From Bathynomus jamesi (taxonomy: Eukaryota; Arthropoda; Malacostraca; Isopoda; Cirolanidae), in contig JAJOZX010001738.1 of assembly GCA_023014485.1 (NCBI GenBank), positions 435,001 to 499,000 of the forward strand: a stretch of DNA of 64,000 bases, in the 5' to 3' direction. Below the pieces are notes generated by a model, which saw only the letters and a list, made by a program, of their open reading frames with translations, was not told the DNA's origin and did not search any database. Positions 32,952 through 47,276 of the stretch are shown piece after piece. Position numbers and translations under genes: made by a program. Position 1 is the first letter of the stretch. Every line of letters begins with the position of its first letter.

Positions 32952-35032
32952 ACAAGGAGTTACAAGGAAAAGAAGTACCTCAAAAGGCCTTGCGGCCCAT
33001 ACCGAGGAGGTACCAATGGCAACGGGTGCCACGGAAAATTTTCTACACACTCAAAGAGTGTGCAAAATTTGGTCTAACCTTTTCTTGAACTGATCCACAG
33101 AGGAACTGTTCACAACTTCCGAAGGTAACCTGTTCCATGTGTCACAGATCTTATACGTAACGTAATTCCCACACACACTAGTCCTAAACCGTTTCAAATC
33201 CAACTTCCAACCATTGTTGCGAGTTGGGTTATCATTTAAACTAAACATACTTCTAAAATCGACATCGTTGAACCCTCGTAAGAGCTTGAAAACCTCGATC
33301 AGTTGACCGCGCAGCCTCCGAGTTTCAAGCGAAAACAAGTTCAGGGCGCGTAACCGTCGATTGTAGCCCATATGCCTAACGGAAGGGATCAACTTTGTGG
33401 CCCTCGCCTGCACTCGCTCCAGCCTCTCAATATCTTTCCTGAGGGGGGCGACCAGAACTGCACAGCATACTCCAGGTACGGCCGAACAAGGGAATTGTAC
33501 AGTGAGAGCACAATCTCCTTGTTCCGAAACTGAAATTGCCTCCTGATATAACCCAATAGTTTCTGGGCTTTCTTTTCCACCTCTACACACTGTTTCGTAA
33601 ACTTAAGGTCGCTGCTAATTAGCACACCCAAGTCCTTTTCTAAATCAGTCACCTCGATATTACTGCCCAACATCGAGTAGTCCGACTTGGATTGGCGTAG
33701 CCAATGTGCATCACTTTGCATTTACCCAAGTTAAACGGCATTTGCCATTTTTCGGACCACTCTCCTATCCTACCTAGGTCCGCACGCAGTTCCTCGATCG
33801 CTTCGGGCGTCCCAACATTGGCCCCAAGCTTGGTGTCATCAGCGAATTTGGCGATCCGACTGACGATGCCACCGTCGATATCATTTATGTAAATGGTAAA
33901 CAACAGTGGCCCCAAAACGGAACCCTGAGGAACCCCACTAGTGACCGAGGCCCAACCCGAACTAGCCCCTTTAATTACCACCCTCTGCCGCCTATTCCTC
34001 AGCCAGTTTTCAATCCACCTACCTATTTCCCCACCGATACCCAGCGCGCGCACTTTCGCCATTAGCCGGCGGTGAGGTACCTTATCAAAGGCTTTCTGAA
34101 AGTCGAGATAAAGTATATCAATCGCCCTACTCTTATCGTACTCACTCAACATGACGTGGAAAAACTCGAGCAAGTTGGTGAGACACGACCTATGCCGTCT
34201 AAACCCATGTTGGGAGTCCCCAAGCAGCTTGTAGGAATCCAAATGGTCAACGATTCTATCAGCTATTATCCTTTCTAATAATTTACCTACAACTGAAGTG
34301 AGACTAATAGGACGATAGTTCCCTGGACTTTCGTGATCCCCTTTCTTAAAGATAGGGGTCACGTTGGCCTCCCTCCAGTCGCCAGGCACCTGGCCCATCT
34401 CCAACGATTTGTTGAAGACTGTAGCCAGGTGGGGAGCCACCTGGTCGCGCACTTCTCGCAAAACACTGGGGAGAAACTGGTCTGGCCCAGGAGCCTTAAA
34501 CGCGCTCAGTTTGTCTATTCTATGAGCAACGACTGTCGCGGTACATCTAACACTATCCAGGCCAGCACCTTCGTGCCTCACAGCTGGCTCGGGGATGACG
34601 CGGGTATCCTCCCTGGTGAACACTCCGCAAAGTACTCATTAAGCACATTAGCGATGTCCGCGTCGGAGGTCCGCAGAACGCCGCTTCCGTCCTTTAAAGG
34701 ACCTATCATGCTTCTAATGGGCTTTCTACTATTAACATAACTGAAGAACTCCTTAGGGTTCCCTTGCAGAGGTTTGCCACCCGTAGTTCTTCGTTACGTT
34801 TCGCTAGCCTAACCTTCGCCTTCACTTCCCTACACAGGCGGACATACGCTTCAGTGTTCTCGTGGGAACGATTGGCCTTCGCCCTCCTATACGCTACTTT
34901 CCTATTTCGGATAGCCGAAGCGATGCCACAATTGAACCACTTAGGCTGCGTTGAAGCAGGGGTGACCGGTTTTGAGGGTATGGCAGCAGACTGCAGCACC
35001 ATAAACTCATCCCGGAATGCACTCCACACTCC

Positions 35033-35034
<2 letters not shown>
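32950..35034 (-). mobile_element. LINE family G, copy D (longest copy)
   Basis: About 2.1 kb from the pre-RT region to the 3' end, bounded on both sides by (GA)n. 34706-35029 holds the basic segment before the RT (ASTQPKWFNCGIASAIRNRK, VAYRRAKANRSHENTEAYVR). The RT lies at 33649-34623 and the C-terminus at 33051-33590. The 3' terminus has two GTTACAAGGA units. The endonuclease domain is absent because of 5' truncation. Confidence 0.93.
33051..35029 (-). pseudogene. reverse transcriptase of LINE copy D
   Basis: RT with NYRPISLTSVVGKLLERIIA, motif A ILYLDFQKAFDKVPHRRLMA, motif B TSGVPQGSVLGPLLF and motif C KFADDTKLG intact. Next come the thumb (CKVMHIGYAN) and C-terminal RRLRALNLFSLETRRLRGQL, ending at 33051. 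Comparison with copies C and E shows three apparent one-base losses: near 34625 before the RT, near 33690 in the thumb (GACTTGGATT against GACTTGGGATT) and near 33444 (GAGGGGGGCG against GAGGGTGGGCG). Otherwise well preserved, so insertion was recent. CR1/jockey-like organisation; clade not certain. Confidence 0.87.

Positions 35035-35095
<61 letters not shown>
35035..35095. repeat. (GA)n between LINE copies D and E
   Basis: Sixty-one bases of pure GA, shared as the 5' flank of D and the 3' tail of E. Confidence 0.98.
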
Positions 35096-38089
<2,994 letters not shown>

Positions 38090-38367
38090 CCGCGACGACG
38101 ACGTTAACGAAGGAACGATAGTGAAGAGCGGTGACGTCGTTGAGCTACTGGACACCGCTGGCGTTGACGACGAAGACGACGACGGCGAGGACGTAATGCG
38201 TTGAGTGGCTGCGATGGTTCCCTTGGGGCCCATTGAGGCGGATAAACCGTTGATCACAACAACCGTCTCTGTGGGCGTGGTCGTAGGTGAAGGCGCAGAG
38301 GAGGCTGAGGGCATGTCGCTCGAGAGGAAGCCTCCACTCACGCTGGTCATTACCGCACCACCAGGAC
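38090..38367 (-). CDS. putative internal exon, Ser/Thr/Pro-rich protein
   Basis: A 278-nt minus-strand exon. The acceptor is a pyrimidine tract TTTGTTCCTCTCCTTCGCAG, then GTCCTGGTGG; the donor is GTCGTCGCGG then GTAAGA. The peptide runs GPGGAVMTSVSGGFLSSDMP, then SAPSPTTTPTETVVVINGL, then SPSSSSSSTPAVSSSSTT and ends LTSSSR. It starts in phase 1 and ends in phase 0. The composition is that of a disordered, possibly transactivating or linker region; no domain is recognisable. GC content is clearly above the flanking DNA. The phase-0 end fits the exon at 8304-8409. The surrounding open frame extends to 37895-38425 but past both splice signals. Confidence 0.62.
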
Positions 38368-38492
38368 CTGCGAAGGAGAGGAACAAACGCTTCAAAAACG
38401 CTGCAGATCTGCAGGAATTCGCCACTGACTAGAATTACTATTCACGTCCATTAATTTCGGGATGGAAATTATGTCTATCCCTCTCCCGTAAA

Positions 38493-38500
38493 GTGTGTGT

Positions 38501-38559
<59 letters not shown>
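38493..38559. repeat. (TG)n microsatellite
   Basis: TG repeats with one GG break, about 125 bp upstream (minus strand) of the exon acceptor. Confidence 0.97.
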
Positions 38560-38560
<1 letters not shown>

Positions 38561-38641
38561 GCAAACCCACAAAAAAGAAAAGGTTTGCAGCATTCATTCA
38601 TTTCACGTGTTTCTGTATATAATATATATATATATATATAT

Positions 38642-39154
38642 TAGTGATGGGACGATTAATCGGAATCGGAATCGAGAATCGGAAGAATCGAGCATTTTTC
38701 AGGAATCGGAATCGGAATCGAGAGAATTGTACCATGATTTCCGATTCTTAAAACGATTCTTTAACTTTTAATTGAACCAGTTTTGCAATGTAAACTTTAA
38801 AATTTAAATGAAAGAGGATAACAAATTTTATTTTATTGTATTGTAGCTATACATTAAAACATGTATATCCATGATGTGTAATCAAGAAGATTAAAATGAA
38901 TTGTTACAACTTACAGTTGATTTTTATTTTTAAACCAATCTATTATAATTTATAATTTATATTACCATACTCATAATGTAAATAATTAATCTTACCAGAG
39001 TAAAATATGACAATTTCCAGAAAAACAAGTATAGAATTATATTTAAAAATATTGAGAATCGGAATCGGAATCGAGAATCGTATCGGAATCGAGACTTTTT
39101 AGTGGTATCGGAATCGGAATCGGAATCGTTAAAAATTTTGGTATCGTCCCATCA

Positions 39155-39157
<3 letters not shown>
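38642..39157. mobile_element. hAT-type MITE with GGAATC arrays
   Basis: TIR TAGTGATGGGACGAT at both ends. The flanking 8-mers are ATATATAT on both sides (inside AT microsatellite, so weak evidence of duplication). Next to each TIR are arrays of GGAATC/GAATCG hexamers (38655-38750 and 39055-39130). The AT-rich centre has no ORF. 516 bp. Confidence 0.82.
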
Positions 39158-39209
<52 letters not shown>

Positions 39210-39705
39210 ATATATATAAAATACCTCGTCTAAATAAGGAGAACAATTTCAAAATGTTTCGCTACATCTTATATGGAAACAAACCTAAAATTAGAAATGC
39301 TCCCGTTTCCAATAACGGAGAGCATTAACTTTGATTGGTTGTGAATACGAGGCAAAACTATTTACCGAACGGCAATCAGTCTCGTGCTTTATTACCGTCA
39401 GATAATCATCATCCGCGAATAAACAACAAATACCCGAGACCTTCCTCTTCGCTGAAGGTCGATCTGCACGAAGGAAAGGGAGTCGTCGGAGTTAATTCCT
39501 ACTTTGCAGAATAATTAAAAAATGCAGTGGATAAAACAGAGTTTCTAATAAAAAGTATCTTCAATTTATTAAATCTATTTTATTTTTTATGTTTTTAATT
39601 CCTTTGTTAATGACGTTTTTTTCTTTTTAAAAAATATGAAATTTTAGTCTGGCGTTTAAACATTGGGGAGTTAAGTTAAAACAATATGTAACATCTATTT
39701 TGTTT

Positions 39706-39791
<86 letters not shown>

Positions 39792-40090
39792 TTTTTTTAA
39801 ACATGCGACACTTCAAAAGGTTTGTATTATTTTTATTAACTGAAATAAAGGCAAGAAATTTTTATTGTACCTTCCCGAGCGCAAAACCTGCTCCAAGTGT
39901 TGTCTTCTCAGCTCACGATACTTTCGACGGAAGAGTCCTTTCTAGTCACAGAAAACAAGTTTTACGCTTGGGGAATTAATTCCTCATGTGTAGAGAAAGT
40001 AAAATAAAAATTTCATGCTTTTATTTCAACTAATAAAAAAATACAAACCTTTTAAAGTGTCACATGTTGAAGAAATCTACCGATATATAT
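39158..40090. other. AT-rich DNA with compound microsatellite
   Basis: (AT)n 39158-39201; compound (CA)n(TA)n(GA)n at about 39707-39791. Around it, an inverted similarity of about 45 bp: TTTTTTAAACATGCGACACT at 39792 and its complement near 40030-40080. No coding frame recognised. Confidence 0.45.
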
Positions 40091-40205
40091 ATATATGCCT
40101 AAATCTCTAATCAGCGTCAATAGGAAGCCACCTTTTTTACCAATTAGGTTGAACTTTGTACATAAGTCGGATTTTCTTGTACGACCTGTTTTAGGTTAGG
40201 TTAAC
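40091..40205. repeat. AACCT-rich repeat, left part
   Basis: Reads TTTTTTACCAATTAGGTTGA and GATTTTCTTGTACGACCTG, then TTTTAGGTTAGGTTAAC, where it is interrupted. The same sequence continues at 41751-41985 and is present uninterrupted at 60440-60790. Confidence 0.72.
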
Positions 40206-40860
40206 CAGTGCCGGCCTTATGGGTGTGCGAACCGTGCGGTCGAACAGGGCCCGCAACTTAGGGGGGCCCGAAAATTTCACAGAAATTTACCATGGACGTC
40301 AGAGTGCCAAAATTGGTGTAAATTAATGTAATTTATTTTTTTTATTTTCAGATCACCGATCCATCATGGCCTTAATGATTGCATTGAATATTTAAGCTAT
40401 AAATGAAAAAAAATAAATTTTTATTAAATCTAGTTAATTCTTTTATGTTTTAGTATTCTTATATTACAATTGCCAAATATTCATTTGTAGTTGATTAAGT
40501 TATTTTCTTTTTTGTATATTTACAAACTTTATTTTGTGTATTTACTTTTGTTGAATATCCTAATTAAATTGAATTATCCTATTCCTAATTAAATATCCTA
40601 AGGCCGGCGCTGGTTGAAACCTCTTATGATAGTTTAAATATTTGATAATAATAAAGTAATAAGTAGTAATAATAGTAAAGGCTGTTGGTCTGTTGGTATT
40701 CTGTTACAGGTGCACTTGTATAGTTAAATTTTACTTCTTGTACTTGTCAACAATCTACTAAAATAAAATGATTAGCAATGAAAAACAATTTGACTTGTGT
40801 CATGGGGGGCCCGTACAGTATACTCCGCACAGGGCCCGAAATATCCTAAGGCCGGCGCTG
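40206..40860. mobile_element. hAT-type MITE, CAGTGCCGGCC ends
   Basis: Ends CAGTGCCGGCCTTATGGG and, complemented, CAGCGCCGGCCTTAGG. Flanked by GGTTAAC on both sides (40199-40205 and 40861-40867), consistent with a hAT target duplication. Subterminal CAGGGCCCG motifs occur at both ends. 655 bp, no ORF. Confidence 0.8.
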
Positions 40861-40867
40861 GGTTAAC

Positions 40868-41620
40868 TCAGGTTAATTTAACTTCACGGCAAATGAGATT
40901 TAACGTTGACAAGTGCAAAATTTTACATATACGTTCGCGTAACGGTAATTTTGCGTATACTATGTCAGGGAAGGAGTTGGCAAGCGTAGAACAGGAAAAA
41001 GATTTAGGAGTTATCGTCACTGGTGATTTAAAAGTGGCTAAACAAAGTACAACAGCGGTCAATAAGGCGAACGAGGTGTTAAGTTTTAAGCTCGGAATTT
41101 TGAGTACAAATCGTGCGATATTATTGTTCCTCTTTATAAATCATTAGTTAGACCCCATTTGGAGTACGCGATCCAATTTTGGAATCCGCATATGCGCAAA
41201 GATGTAGATAAAATCGAAGAGTTCAAAGACTAGCAACTAAGATGATTCCGTCGCTTAGGTCGAAGTCGTACGAGGATAGGCTCAAGAAGTTAAAATTGAC
41301 TATACTCGAGACTTAGGTGGCTAAGGGGTGATCTAATCCAGGTTTTTAAAATTATGAATGGATTCGATAACGTAAATAGAGATAGCTGCTTCGAAATATC
41401 ACAATATAATAGGACTAGAAATAAAGGGTATAAGTTGACAAGTAGAAGGTTCGAGACAGCAGTTGCCAAAAACTTTTTTACGCATAGAATAGTAAATAGC
41501 TGAAATAGTTTGCCGGTAGAAGTAGCCTAATTAGTAGCATGTCTATAAACATGTTTAAAAATCGATTAGACGCATATGTTGATAGATTAGGTGTAGTTTA
41601 AGGTAGTAAAATTAAGGTTT
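40868..41620 (+). pseudogene. CR1/jockey-like LINE 3' end
   Basis: RT thumb and C-terminus of another LINE related to family G. MRFNVDKCKILHIRSRNGNF, then VEQEKDLGVIVTGDLKVAKQ (40797-41147 frame). After a frame change come SLVRPHLEYAIQFWNPHMRK, RLATKMIPSLRSKSYEDRL and NRTRNKGYKLTSRRFETAV. At least three frameshifts. 3' sequence continues to about 41745. Confidence 0.75.
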
Positions 41621-41750
41621 TTGTGGTTGAACCCACGTAAAATTGTAGGTCGCCTCCGCCACCACAGAGAACATGCGCAATACACAACTATAACCACAGT
41701 TAGGTAGACCAGCCATGAGTGGATCCTAGGGTCTTTGTTGATCTGAAACA

Positions 41751-41984
41751 TTATAACAACTTAACCTAACGTAACGTAACCTAAAACAAATCAGAGGGTG
41801 TGTAAAGTGTAAGCAAGCATAAAGGGCGACTCATTTGACTTCGGATTTTAATTAAAATCCCAACGCGGGTGAAATTAGTTTAAAATAATCATTGTATATG
41901 GTAAAAAAAAACTGCTTTCTCTCAGCTTTCTTATAGAACCCTCCTCCGAAACTTTACCTGAAGCAAAAGTGATTACAATTTTTA

Positions 41985-41985
<1 letters not shown>
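41751..41985. repeat. AACCT-rich repeat, right part
   Basis: Continues the 40091-40205 repeat: TAACCTAACGTAACGTAACC, AAACAAATCAGAGGGTGTG, GCATAAAGGGCGACTCATTT, then TTTATATAGAAC-like tail and (AT)n. Compare 60570-60790. Confidence 0.7.
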
Positions 41986-42015
<30 letters not shown>

Positions 42016-42797
42016 TAGTGATGGATCGAATAACCGCAACCGCAACCGCACTACAACCGCACAAAAATTCACAACCGCAACCGTAACCGCAACCGCCGTT
42101 CCATAAGTGCGGTTGCGGTTGTAAAAGCTTAGTTAATTTTAATTTTAGGTTAATTAGAAATATTTCTTTTTTAAAAAGAAAATGATGGGTCTCCTTATGC
42201 GTGGAGCGGGAACGTTGTACGATGAGAGGCGTTGCCGCTTGAAAGGTGAAAATGCAGCAAAAATATTATTCTTGAAATTCACACTGCCTGTCATTAAGTT
42301 TGACATCAGTTTTTCAAGTGAATAATAATCCATAACTTTCCAATGGGTGGAGGCTGGGGAAAGTGGTAGGTGGGATGAACAGTGCGATGGGTCCTCGTCC
42401 CTCATCCTGGTAACACACTTAGTGCAAAATATGGTTTTAATTAATTTGACCTATTCTTTCATAATAGCTATATAAGTTTAGAATATACTTCATTTAAATA
42501 GTATTTATTTAGTAAATACCTTATGTTGAACACAAGTTTTGCAACACACAAATAGCGGTAGCGGTGTATTGCAAAACTTGTGTTCAACATAAGGTATTTA
42601 CTAAATAAATACTATTTAGTATATATTATGTACCAAGTGTGGCTAAATCGCACTATAGTGGCTAAATCCAGTTAATAATTACGCATTTTTCCTAGTATAT
42701 GATAACCGCAACCGCAACCGCGGTTGGAAAAAATTCGACAACCGCAAACACAACCGCAACCGCGGTTGTGAAAAACCGACCACTCGATCCATCACTA
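42016..42797. mobile_element. hAT-type MITE with AACCGC arrays
   Basis: TIR TAGTGATGGATCGA at both ends, flanked by ATATATAT on both sides. Arrays of AACCGC hexamers lie next to each TIR (42030-42120 and 42705-42775). The centre also has an inverted repeat, TTATGTTGAACACAAGTTTT near 42520 and its complement near 42565-42595. No transposase; the frame at 42154-42405 has no known motif. 782 bp. Confidence 0.82.
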
Positions 42798-42805
42798 ATA
42801 TATAT

Positions 42806-43434
42806 GATACACACAGACCGTGCATGGAACAAGGAACTCTTCTGGGATAATTAAATCCACTATAGTCCGAATAAGTAATGGTAAATGACAAATACCATAG
42901 TTTTTCTTTTTCATGATGCTAGCCCGACGTGGGCAACGGGTCACTCGCAGAGAGGTCCCATAAATATAGCTTCCCTCACCAGCTATCTGCAAAGCAGACA
43001 GGATCCAGCTTTGGGACATGGATCTAGGGTTTAAAGCAGCCTAGCCCTGCTACATTTAGAATCTCAATATAAGCAAAAGACTCGCTGCCTTCACGTCAGA
43101 TTGAATACATCAAAGAAAAAGGGGTAACTATTATATTTTTAGCCAAAAACCAAAACTTGAACCTTAACTGGCAGAATTGAGCGTCCACTTTTCAAGGCAC
43201 ATAACATGTCCGTTTCAAGATGGGAATGAACTCAGAATGATCCCCTGAGTTTTTTATGATACACACAGACCGTGCATGAAACAAGGAACTCTTCTGGGAT
43301 AATTAAATCCACTATAGTCCGAATAAGTAATAGTAAATGACAAATACCATAATTTTTCTTTTTCATGATGCTAGCCCGACGTGGGCAACGGGTCACTCGC
43401 AAAGAGGTCCCATAAATATAGCTTCCCTCACCAG

Positions 43435-43437
<3 letters not shown>
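42806..43437. repeat. about 450-bp unit in 1.4 direct copies
   Basis: Unit 1, 42806-43257, starts GATACACACAGACCGTGCAT; unit 2 starts again at 43258 and ends in (AT)n at about 43437. The shared 180 bp are almost identical (through CCTCACCAGCTAT). The left 60 bp recur as a perfect palindrome at 58986-59112. No coding capacity or RNA gene recognised. Confidence 0.72.

Positions 43438-43492
<55 letters not shown>
43438..43492. repeat. (AT)n microsatellite
   Basis: AT run directly adjoining the left TA of the next mariner. Confidence 0.97.
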
Positions 43493-43493
<1 letters not shown>

Positions 43494-43496
<3 letters not shown>

Positions 43497-44273
43497 TGTC
43501 CGTAAAGTCATGGTGGGATTTTAAATAGCTATATTATTGCAACGAAACATGATGAGATTAAACAATGCCAAATTTAAGAACAACTCTCAAAGTTGTATCT
43601 TGTAGTTAGTCTAGGCTAAGCTTAACCTTTATCTCTAGTTAGTCTAGGCTGTCCACATGCCTATGTTGAACATGAGCGTAATAGCCCGAAAGTTAATGTG
43701 GTGTGCTCTAGCACGAGATCGAGTGATTGGCCCATTTTTCTTCGCGGAACCCACTGTGACGTCACACAACTACCTCGCTATGTTGGAACATTTTGCAGTA
43801 CCCCAATTTATTGACAATAATGTCATCTTTCAGCAAGATGGTGCTCCTCCGCACTATGCCAACGTTGTTCGAGAATTCCTTAATGAAAAATTTCCACAGA
43901 GATGGATAGGAAGAGGAGGATGGAAGCCATGGCCTCCACGCTCTCCGGACCTGACACCTTTGGACTTTTATTTGTGGGGTTACGTCAAGCAAAGCATGTA
44001 CAGTGTACCCATTAGGGATATTCATCACTTGCACGAGCGAATCACGGAAGCTATCGCATTCGTCACTCCTGATGTTCTTGGGCGTGTGTGGCTGGAAATG
44101 AATCACCGCCTAGATGTCAGCAAGGCTACCAGAGGAGCCCATATCGAACTACGTTAAATAAAGTTATTCTTTTAGAGTTGTTCTTCAATTTGCCTTTTTT
44201 TCATCTGATTATCTTGTTTCGTTGCAATAATATAGCTATTTAAAATCCCACCATGACGACTTTACGGACACAA
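43494..44273 (+). mobile_element. DD41D-type element, 5' half deleted, long TIRs
   Basis: TIRs of about 65 bp, left GTGTGTCCGTAAAGTCATGG, right complemented TTGTGTCCGTAAAGTCGTCA, continuing through TTTTAAATAGCTATATTATT on both sides. TA flanks at 43492-43493 and 44274-44275, with (AT)n beyond both. 780 bp. Confidence 0.87.
43657..44157 (+). pseudogene. C-terminal two thirds of a DD41D transposase
   Basis: The frame gives LARDRVIGPFFFAEPTVTSH, second D in [18 protein letters not shown], third D in [18 protein letters not shown] (41 residues between) and the end SKATRGAHIELR. The N-terminal HTH and first D are missing; sequence before about 43700 is in another frame (SPKVNVW-like). Related to, but distinct from, the copy at 1436. 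Confidence 0.82.
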
Positions 44274-44292
44274 TATATATATATATATATAT

Positions 44293-46978
44293 TAGAGTGT
44301 CCCAATTTTTTTTGCTCCTGAAGTTTGTCATGCACACCCCCTAATTTCTTCCACTCGTGAAAACATGCCAGCAAGATGAATCTCATTCGTGTTCTTTAAT
44401 TTTAAGGGTCCCCTCAAACCATGTGTTACTATTGCTGAACGGCTACTCTCTACCTTATACTAATTGTAGCATATTTCTTTTCAGGTTATGGATACAAGAA
44501 AGCAGGAGACTGTGTGGTTGGTGGGGGTGTTGCGAAATGAACCCCTGGAAACGCTGTGTCAACTCCCGACAGTGGGAGATGTTCTTCGACGTCTGTTGTT
44601 CTTCACTCGGAAGAAAAAAACGTCCACGGCGGAAGCTGCCAATGTGGTAGCTGATGAGGTTATGGCGGTGTGGGCTCGGGCATCTATTCCGACCTCCCAC
44701 AAGCCCAAGTGCGTCGAGAGGATCAAGGCCCTCTCCACGGACTATGAGAAGGTTGCCAGAAACCGAAACCGTGGGGGAGAGAAGCAACTGGAGCGGGAAA
44801 AGGGATTCCAAGCCAACCTGAATACACTGTTCGAAACAGCTCATGCCAACGCCATGAAACTCATCAAAGTCCCCGAAGATCGAGACTTTCTGAATGACCA
44901 GCGAACCGTGCGGAAGATGTACATCGGAGGAGAGGACCTGGAGTTTGCTCGCAGGGCAGCGGAGCGGGAGAAACGCAGAGCAGCTGAAGAGAAGAGGAAG
45001 AAGAAAAGCCGCGAAGAGATGGACTCACTGCAAGCAAAAGGAACGGTGAAAAGTGGGTCTTCTTCTTCTTCGGAGTTCATGGCCGAAGCATCCAATGATG
45101 ATGTCCAATATTCCTCTCCTGGTCCTTCGGCTCCTCGATCCGCTCCCAAGGACGGCCAAGTGTCGGCAAGGAGGATCATCCAATATCCCAATTTTGCTGC
45201 AGCCCTGGATCGAACTGGAACCTCAGTACGCCAAGCGATGCACATTGTGGCTCCAGCACTCGCTGCCGCGGGAGTTGAGTTATCCTCGGTCACCTTGTCC
45301 AAATCAAGTCTTCACCGTTCACGGCAGAAGTCCAGGAAGAACTTGGCAGCCGGAATTAAGACCGAGTTCAATCCTGATACGCCGCTTGTCGTCCACTTTG
45401 ATGGCAAACTCCTCCCTGATTCGGATGGAGGGAAATCGGATCGCATACCAGTGCTGGTCAGCGGGAAGAATCTTGAGAAGTTGTTGGAGATCCCAAAAAT
45501 CCATGACAGCACGGGACAGCGGATGGCTGGAGCTGTTCTGAAGGTGCTGGACGATTGGCGCAAGTTCAACCATCGATTGCCGGTCTCTGCTTCGACACAA
45601 CAGCGGCGAATACCGGTATTCACAGCGGCGCTTGTACGATTATCCAGGACCAAATGGACCGCCGCGTTCTTTTCCTGGCTTGCAGACACCACATGATGGA
45701 ATTGGTAATCACCTCAGTCTTTGACCTGTTCTTCAGGTCTTCTGGCCCTGAAATTGCGCTGTTCGCTCGATTCAAATCCCAATGGGAGTTCATCGACCAG
45801 AAGCAGGCTTCTCCGTTCAACGGCGATGGCCCAAGCGACATCCTTTCGGAATGGGTGGCATTGAAAAAAGAGCAGATTGTCCACTTCATTGAAGACCAGC
45901 TTGAAGTTGGCCACCCAAGAGACGACTACCGGGAGTTCCTGATCCTCGCTCTGGTCTTCCTCGATGGTCATGGCAAACGAGATCTCCGGTACAATCGTCC
46001 TGGAGCATACCACCGGGCCAGGTGGATGGCCAAAGGCATTTACTGTCTTAAGATGTTCATCTTCCGAAGCCAATTCCACTTGACCGCTCACGAGGTCCGG
46101 TCACTACGCAGGATAAACGTCTTTGCCGTCACCATCTACCTCCAGAGGTGGTTCGAGGCTCCATTGACGGCGGACGCGCCCGTCAATGACCTGGAGCTGT
46201 TGGAGGACCTAGAGCGGTACAAGGCGGTGGATCATGATGTAGGTACTGCCGCATTGACGAAATTCCGGGGCCACCTCTGGTACCTAAGCGAAGATTTAGC
46301 CGGACTCGCTATGTTCTCCTCCAAAACCACCGATGCAGAGAAGACGGCCATGATCCAAAACCTGCACAAGAAGACCGAAAACCCAAAAGATCTGCGTCGG
46401 CTGGAGGGAAAGAGTGTCTTGACCATGAGACGGTCGGATTTGAGCACCTTGGTCACGAAAAGGACTCAAAACCTTTTTCATTGCCTGAAGCTGCCGGTTC
46501 CAAAAACCCCCAAAGATCTCGAAGGATGTGCACCATCGTTGAAGTCTGTGAACGACGCGGCAGAACGGGCGGTGAAACTGGCGGAAGATTTCAACGAGGG
46601 CCTGACAAAAAACGAGGAGGAACGGCAGCTCGTGTACCAAGTCGTCGAATACCACCGCCAGCAGTTCCCCTCAGCAGACAAAAAGAGTCTCTGTCCCCCG
46701 AAATGAAATGTGCCATTAGGAAGAATTTCCATTTCCTTTAATTTAGTCATTAGAAAGAATTTACATTTCATTCTTCCATTCTAGAATGATTAATGCTGAG
46801 CATTTACGTTTGTTCATATAGGGTCGAATAAACAAGGTCAATGAGGGGACCCTTCCCCTCCAAATAGGCCAATGAAATTTCGCCCATTTTTTCCTTTCTT
46901 CAAGTGTAATTAATTAAGGGGGTGTGCGATTTGACTCTTTCAAATTTTTATTTTCACATGTGAGGCTGGGACACCCTA
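44293..46978 (+). mobile_element. 2.7-kb DNA transposon with unusual transposase
   Basis: Short TIRs TAGAGTGTCCCA and, complemented, TAGGGTGTCCCA. Flanking 8-mers ATATATAT and ATAAATAT (7 of 8, but AT-rich). Ends and duplication length fit hAT-like rules. One gene fills the element in two frames. Not interrupted by other repeats. Higher GC content than its surroundings. Confidence 0.75.
44488..46706 (+). pseudogene. unusual DDE-type transposase, about 740 codons, one frameshift
   Basis: Frame 1 (44488-45580): MDTRKQETVWLVGVLRNEPL, a Lys/Arg/Glu-rich coiled-coil-like stretch (about residues 150-185), a Ser-rich linker, IIQYPNFAAALDRTGTSVRQ, and VVHFDGKLLPD with a likely first catalytic D. One apparent base loss near 45575-45585 moves to frame 2 (to 46706). 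Frame 2 has AGLCFDTTAANTGIHSGACT (second D), VLFLACRHHMMELVI (CxxH) and a helical C-terminus to TGA. The D...D...CxxH order resembles hAT/MULE-type nucleases, but no BED finger and no ERAFS dimerisation block is present. I have seen similar proteins only as unnamed animal proteins. The third acidic residue is not identified. Confidence 0.72.

Positions 46979-47046
<68 letters not shown>
46979..47046. repeat. (AT)n microsatellite
   Basis: AT run from the right end of the unusual transposon. Confidence 0.96.
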
Positions 47047-47048
<2 letters not shown>

Positions 47049-47276
47049 CCTTTCTCTTTCAACCTTACAGGAGTTCTGCGCGATGATTCCTCATTTCATG
47101 GAGGTCAGGCTTGTTGCCCCTCCTCTCGAGTTACCGTGGTAAAGAGTTGTTTCTTGCGCTCTCCCCTTCACATAGCCAGGTACTCTCAGTTCATCTGGTA
47201 TTGTTCTGAGCCAGGTGTCTAGTCTTCTTTTGAAAAACTGGAGACTGTCTACATAAAGCTAAGAAATCTTTCTATA

